A DNA stretch of 61,393 bases from Candidatus Vallotia laricis. GTDB taxonomy: Bacteria; Pseudomonadota; Gammaproteobacteria; Burkholderiales; Burkholderiaceae. The notes under the pieces were generated by a model. That model searched no databases and had not been told where the DNA came from. It saw only the letters and a program-made list of their open reading frames with translations. A program made the translations under genes and the position numbers. Location: assembly GCF_020541325.1 (NCBI RefSeq), contig NZ_CP047398.1, positions 1 through 61,393 of the forward strand. Reading direction: 5' to 3'. Positions 57,212 to 61,393 of the stretch are shown piece after piece (within the stretch, counting starts at the first letter, position 1; each line of letters opens with the position of its first letter).

Positions 57212-58282
57212 ATGCCTCGCCCCCTCCTTGCTACAATTCACACTACAGCGCTTTCTAACAATCTTGCCGTTGCTCGCGGTTACGCTTCCAAATCAAAGAT
57301 TTGGGCTGTTGTTAAAGCCAATGCTTATGGGCATGGTTTAGAGCGAGTTTTTCCTAGTCTGCGTTCCACGGACGGCTTTGCTCTACTCGAGCTCGAGGAC
57401 GCGGTTAAGTTACGTAAATTAGGCTGGGCTGGGCCAATTTTATTATTAGAGGGGGCAGGGTGTTCAATAGACATTGATACAATTGACCACTATGGTCTGA
57501 TAACCACTGTGCATTGCGATGAACAGCTACGGATGTTAGAGACAGCACGTCTCTCGAAGCCGATCAATATCTATTTAAAGATGAATAGTGGTATGAACCG
57601 GCTGGGCTATGTAGCTAGTAAGTATTATGCCGCATGGAAACGCGCAAGAGTGTGTAGTGGCATCGGGCAGATTACGCTTATGACTCATTTCTCGAATGCC
57701 GAAGGTGAGGGCAGCGTTCGACGCCAATTAGAAATATTTAAGTATGGTTCTCATGGCATTGAGGGCGCGCGCAGTCTTTCGAATTCGGCTGCGACTCTAT
57801 GGCATTCATATGCGAATTTTGATTGGGTGCGGCCCGGCATTATGTTGTATGGCGCGTCGCCATCGAGCGTTTTAGCCTCGATACAGGGCTCTGGACTTCA
57901 GCCGGCAATGACATTGAGTTCGGAATTGATTGCTATTCAAACGGTTGAACCGGGAGAGGGTGTAGGCTATGGTTCAATATTTAAGGCGCGGGAGCGTATG
58001 CGTATTGGTGTTGTAGCATGCGGCTATGCAGATGGCTATCCCCGGTGTGCCCCTGAGGGCACACCGGTTCTAGTTAATGGGGTTTGCACACGAATTGTCG
58101 GTCGAGTTTCGATGGATATGTTGACTGTAGATCTATCTTTATGTCCAAATTCGGCTATTGGCAGTTCAGTAGAACTATGGGGAAACAATATACCGATTGA
58201 TACTGTCGCAGTAGCATGCGGAACAGTCGGTTATGAATTAATGTGCGCGATCGCACAACGGGTACAAGTATGTGTCGAATAA
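57212..58282 (+). CDS. alr: alanine racemase
   Basis: Alr (356 residues) interconverts L- and D-alanine with PLP, feeding D-Ala to peptidoglycan. I place the start at the ATG at 57212 ([20 protein letters not shown], the family N-terminus); the frame extends to a TTG at 57179 without support. The PLP lysine is K35 in [12 protein letters not shown], the second catalytic residue is the Tyr of GVGYGS, and [10 protein letters not shown] and [11 protein letters not shown] are conserved. A perfect 11-bp hairpin (58042-58067) encodes residues 277-286. The gene is intact, between decayed thiD and radA. Confidence 0.95.
   Translation: MPRPLLATIHTTALSNNLAVARGYASKSKIWAVVKANAYGHGLERVFPSLRSTDGFALLELEDAVKLRKLGWAGPILLLEGAGCSIDIDTIDHYGLITTVHCDEQLRMLETARLSKPINIYLKMNSGMNRLGYVASKYYAAWKRARVCSGIGQITLMTHFSNAEGEGSVRRQLEIFKYGSHGIEGARSLSNSAATLWHSYANFDWVRPGIMLYGASPSSVLASIQGSGLQPAMTLSSELIAIQTVEPGEGVGYGSIFKARERMRIGVVACGYADGYPRCAPEGTPVLVNGVCTRIVGRVSMDMLTVDLSLCPNSAIGSSVELWGNNIPIDTVAVACGTVGYELMCAIAQRVQVCVE
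58042..58067. repeat. 11-bp perfect inverted repeat in alr
   Basis: CCGGTGTGCCC and GGGCACACCGG flank CTGA. It encodes [10 protein letters not shown], where the relatives I recall have PRIAPEGTPV or PRAAPTGTPV. Confidence 0.95.
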
Positions 58283-58429
58283 TGCTGAGTAGAGCGTCGG
58301 AAAAATAAAGAGGTGTCCGTCTGTATGACAGTAGCTCTCACTTGCAAAAGTAGCGAGAACAGTGCTCATTTTGTCATAATTAGAATACTCTCTAGATTGC
58401 TATTGATCATTGCTAAGCTCTTACTAAGA

Positions 58430-59409
58430 ATAAGCCAGCGTGTAAACTGGCCGATATCAAGGTGATAGATGTGCTGCGCCACTCAACTGTTATTGGAGAG
58501 TGCAACCCTGCCGTTTTAAGCACTTCCAATCGCGTTTTCATGCGGCATATTCCAGCATTTCAGTTTCTGAATGAGATGCAATTGCAAAAGTTGCAAGTAT
58601 CTATTCGATCATGACTATCTACCTAAAAATATTAAGTTTACCGCCTGATCTTTATAGCACAAGTGCTAAAATGTGCTACACAACTAACGAGAATCGCTAA
58701 GTAGCCGCGCGATCGCTATAGTCGGCTACGTAACCAATGAAGGCGAACCCGCTAATTCCCGAGTGCTTGATCATACTGTAGATGCAGTGCTATATTTCAA
58801 GGTCGATAATTATTTGTCGTGTCGGCTAGTCCTAGAGTTTAAAAAACTGCTTCGGCATGGCTAGCAAACTTAGCATGTTCTCGACGATAAAGCATAGTCT
58901 ACGAAGCGTGCTAATTTATCGGCTTTGTTTGTATTGAAGTACAAATATACAGTTCCTGGCTCGTGCGTGCTAGCTACGCCGTATCGGCTATTTGTACTTC
59001 TACAAGCAATAGCCGATACGGCGTATATCAAACCGGCCGACTAGCTGTAGGTTTTAAACAAAATCTGATTGTGATTTACTTGCGGTTTTTTACAGGCAAG
59101 CAGTATTGCATTCTTTTATTAAGATATCTTCCTCAATGTTGTTGATGAAGTTAAGACTTGCCAAGTTAGTAACAGATTTGGCCATGTTGCTCGCAATTCA
59201 GCCTCAATGTATAACATTTTACCAATAGTTAATCATGTTTGGTGAAGTTGGACTATCTGGTGAGATCCATTTCTTCTACGGGATCAAAGCGCTTACGGAA
59301 AGCGATTAAGCTAGATTTTGCGATATCCTTTTTCCAAAAACTGAAGCCAAAGCTTGTACCCCAGTCGCCGATATATGACTTGCATGTAATCCGCTATTGC
59401 GTATATTAG
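58430..59409 (+). pseudogene. radA: radA pseudogene (DNA repair ATPase)
   Basis: A decayed RadA/Sms, the branch-migration ATPase that processes recombination intermediates. Plus-strand remnants in order are LADIKVIDVLRHSTVIGE (linker before the ATPase), LNEMQLQKLQVSI, VGYVTNEGEPANSRVLDHTVDAVLYF (compare VGHVTKEGxxAGPRVLEHxVDTVLYFEGD), RLVLEFKKLLRHG, VMFGEVGLSGEI, and IKLDFAISFFQKLKPKLVP. The Walker A region and the zinc finger are missing, and stops and shifts break the rest. It directly follows alr, as in the Burkholderia order I recall. RecBCD remains intact, so recombination is only partly reduced. Confidence 0.9.
58975..59025. repeat. 18-bp perfect inverted repeat in the radA remnant
   Basis: TACGCCGTATCGGCTATT (58975-58992) and its exact complement (59008-59025) enclose a loop in which TGTA and TACA can also pair. 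Confidence 0.95.
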
Positions 59410-59621
59410 TGATGAAGGAAATTAAACGCTGTGTGAATAGCGTAAATATGCGTTGCCTCTACGTTATTTTGATGCTCTAGTACAGAATACGGATTATCTA
59501 ATATATAAGAGTTAAACATACATATAAGAGTTAAACATACGATGTTTACTCATAACGAATAGCATTTAAATGCCGCTTAATTGGAGTCCGGTATTCTATA
59601 ATTTAGCCGTTAGGAGGGGGC
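59410..59621. other. spacer between radA remnant and yggX
   Basis: It includes a direct repeat of ATATAAGAGTTAAACATAC (59501-59519 and 59522-59540). No gene is seen. Confidence 0.5.
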
Positions 59622-59876
59622 CTATCCGGATACAATGTCGGAGTCTTCGCTAAATAAGAATTTTTTAGCTTGTTTTAATAAGTATTGGCGCGCATGCGGA
59701 TCGATCATATTCAAGCGGTTTTCGTTGATTAACATTGTCTGCTGTTTAAGCCAAGCTTGCCATATTTCTTTAGAGATACAGCTAAAAATTCGTTTACCAA
59801 TCTCGCCGGGCAACGGAGGAAAATCTAATCCTACCGCTTCTTTTCCAAGTTTTACGCAGTAAACCATTCGAGTCAT
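59622..59876 (-). CDS. yggX: Fe(2+)-trafficking / oxidative damage protection protein YggX
   Basis: A small protein of 84 residues that protects Fe-S clusters from oxidative damage. The start [30 protein letters not shown], the [29 protein letters not shown] block and C-terminal FLF are YggX hallmarks, and length is close to the usual 90. AGGAGAA lies 4 bases upstream of the ATG. The decayed argA lies directly upstream on the same strand, the order I recall from Burkholderia. Confidence 0.95.
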   Translation of the reverse strand: MTRMVYCVKLGKEAVGLDFPPLPGEIGKRIFSCISKEIWQAWLKQQTMLINENRLNMIDPHARQYLLKQAKKFLFSEDSDIVSG

Positions 59877-59990
59877 TTAAGTTCTCCTGTAGGATAGTAA
59901 ATAAAATCTTTCGGTGCTCTTTTATACATCCTTATCCTTAGAGTAGATTAATAGGCACAGTGATTTGCGCTGCTAGCTATATCAACGACG

Positions 59991-60932
59991 TTAATCTTTA
60001 GGCAGACTCTTAACCGTTTCTTTTATAAAACCCCTTCTTAAAGAAAGCAGTGTTCGGCTCGGTTTATTAGCACAAATCGTTTCAATCCGCTCGCTCTGAC
60101 GCGTTGCTCGATATGTTTGAGTAGCGTATCACCAGCACCTTATGCCTCTAGTGATACGATGAAGCATGCCATTCGCCAATCCGTTTTTTTGGGGGGGGCT
60201 AGTACAGTGCCGAGCATCCGAAAACACGCTGTCGCGCTCGATCTGATATCGGTCTCGTCGCACCAGTGTTTTTTCTATCCTAAGAGGCTCGATCAGTTGT
60301 AAGTTGCCCCCCCCACATTATTTGGTACTGTTTTGCGTAGATTTTCTAGATTCTTGTACGAGATCATTAGTCCGATCACGTCGTGCAGAAATAATTCTAG
60401 CAAAATGCTTCTGTCTAGAATATAAGATATGTATAAACATGAAATGCTACCGAGGCATGCTTAGAATTTTATTCTCTAGATAAGGGTTCAAATAAGCGCA
60501 TTCCAGGTTATCTATATGGAATTCATAAATTTTCTGTTTGTCGTCGAGCGATAGCTTTCGTGATAGTTTTTATCAACGTTAATCACACCAGGCGCTTCAG
60601 TGATGAAGATTAGCTTGTTAGCGCGTAGAGTAGCTGAGTACGATGCGATATATTCCATTGATAAATTAATGCTTTGTCTGTCGGTAGGAATCCGATCGGC
60701 GATAGCAACACAATTTTATCCCCCCCCCCCAAAGAGAGGGGAGGGGGATAAACTCGGCATTGACTTACGTACTACGCTAGTATATCGGCGATACTCTCTA
60801 GTATCCGCACCAGCCTTGCTGTGACAAAATTGTCTGATTTAGGCTGTGCTACGATAAATATTATTATCTAGCCCTAGTAGCATCTTTAGATTTTCTTAAG
60901 ACCTAATATCAATATCGCCTCGATACCACAGT
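59991..60932 (-). pseudogene. argA: argA pseudogene (N-acetylglutamate synthase)
   Basis: A decayed ArgA, which makes N-acetylglutamate, the first arginine intermediate. Minus-strand remnants in order are IEAILILGLKK, SDNFVTARLVRILES, TSVVRKSMPS, INLSMEYIASYSATLRANKLIFITEAPGVIN, LIEPLRIEKTLVRRDRYQIERD, GEMACFIVSLEA-stop-GAGDTLLKHIEQRVRASGLKRF and IKETVKSLPKD-stop. They need several frame changes. G/C runs sit inside the gene: C11 (60720-60730), C8 (60307-60314) and G8 (60191-60198). The N-terminal amino-acid-kinase start is not recognisable beyond 60932. yggX follows on the same strand. Confidence 0.9.
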
Positions 60933-61393
60933 AAACAAGAATAATTAGAATATACTCAGAACCACTAAGACTTTTTCCCTTTAGGGGCATGTACATGCTA
61001 GCTTTATTTTATCTGATGTATTATCAGATAAAGCTAATCCGGCATAAGTGATATTTTGAGTGACTTTAAGAGAAATAACCAAGATAAAGACTTAGAATGA
61101 GTTTTAGCGTTATTTAGATAAACTGGTTAGTGCTATCTAGTGATAGATCTTAGTTTTTTTCTGTGGCTCTCTCCAAGTATATAAGCGACTGATGTGACCA
61201 ATTTACCATAGAGCTAATATGTTAGGACAACACAGTCTTATAATACTCCATTACAGATAATATACTAGATGACTGGGCTCGATAGAAATGAGTTTTAATA
61301 TGCTTAGTGGCGCTCTTATATGCTTGATATGAACTGCTGCAAGACGCCCAAGAGCCCTTAATAACCATCTTGCATCGCATTTATCTTCCTTGC
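60933..61393. other. terminal spacer, possibly eroded argA 5' end
   Basis: No readable gene. It should have held the argA N-terminus and, if the molecule is circular, the leader of recC. The last bases before the window end do not contain a clear ribosome binding site for recC. Confidence 0.4.

Overview
The gene content points to a betaproteobacterium of the Burkholderiaceae with a strongly reduced genome. Every recognisable protein reads as a Burkholderia/Mycetohabitans-type protein, but coding density is low, spacers are very AT-rich, and several pathway genes are in visible decay. From memory, this resembles the Burkholderiaceae endosymbionts of adelgids (Candidatus Vallotia) or fungi. That is an inference from style and content, not a database result.

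Layout: recC-recB-recD operon (1-9396, +); decayed thiC with a TPP-riboswitch remnant (10396-12432, -); rpsU (-); a tRNA-Leu(UAA) gene split by a group I intron (14554-14906, -); tyrB-type aminotransferase (+); H-NS-like protein and alpha/beta hydrolase (-); HIT protein (-); ahpC (-); zur (+); a partition and replication module (parS, parA, parB, convergent rep, 14 iterons, AT palindrome; 25212-29820); Sfp-type phosphopantetheinyl transferase (+); porin (+); Kef-type antiporter (+); glpK-glpF (+); flavin reductase (+); argG (+); DEAD-box helicase (-); tsaB-rimI-type 4 UDG (+); decayed thiD (-); alr (+); decayed radA (+); yggX (-); decayed argA (-).

The replication module looks like that of a Burkholderia secondary replicon: small ParA, ParB, a parS close to the second-chromosome consensus as I remember it, and a Rep_3-type initiator with iterons. 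Base 1 is exactly the recC start codon and no ORF is cut at either end, so the window may be a complete circular replicon of about 61 kb, re-linearised at a gene start. It carries housekeeping genes that are normally chromosomal (rpsU, alr, tsaB, argG, recBCD, tRNA-Leu).

Functional picture: recombination/repair (RecBCD, UDG; RadA lost), provisioning of aromatic amino acids and arginine (tyrB, argG; argA lost), glycerol uptake, peroxide defence, Fe-S protection and one cell-wall gene are kept. The HMP branch of thiamine synthesis (thiC, thiD) is being lost.

The most unusual signal is a set of long perfect inverted repeats in spacers, pseudogenes and intact genes (recD, the Kef gene, alr, the helicase). 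In the thiC pseudogene the pattern suggests that an ancestral quasi-palindrome was perfected by template switching.
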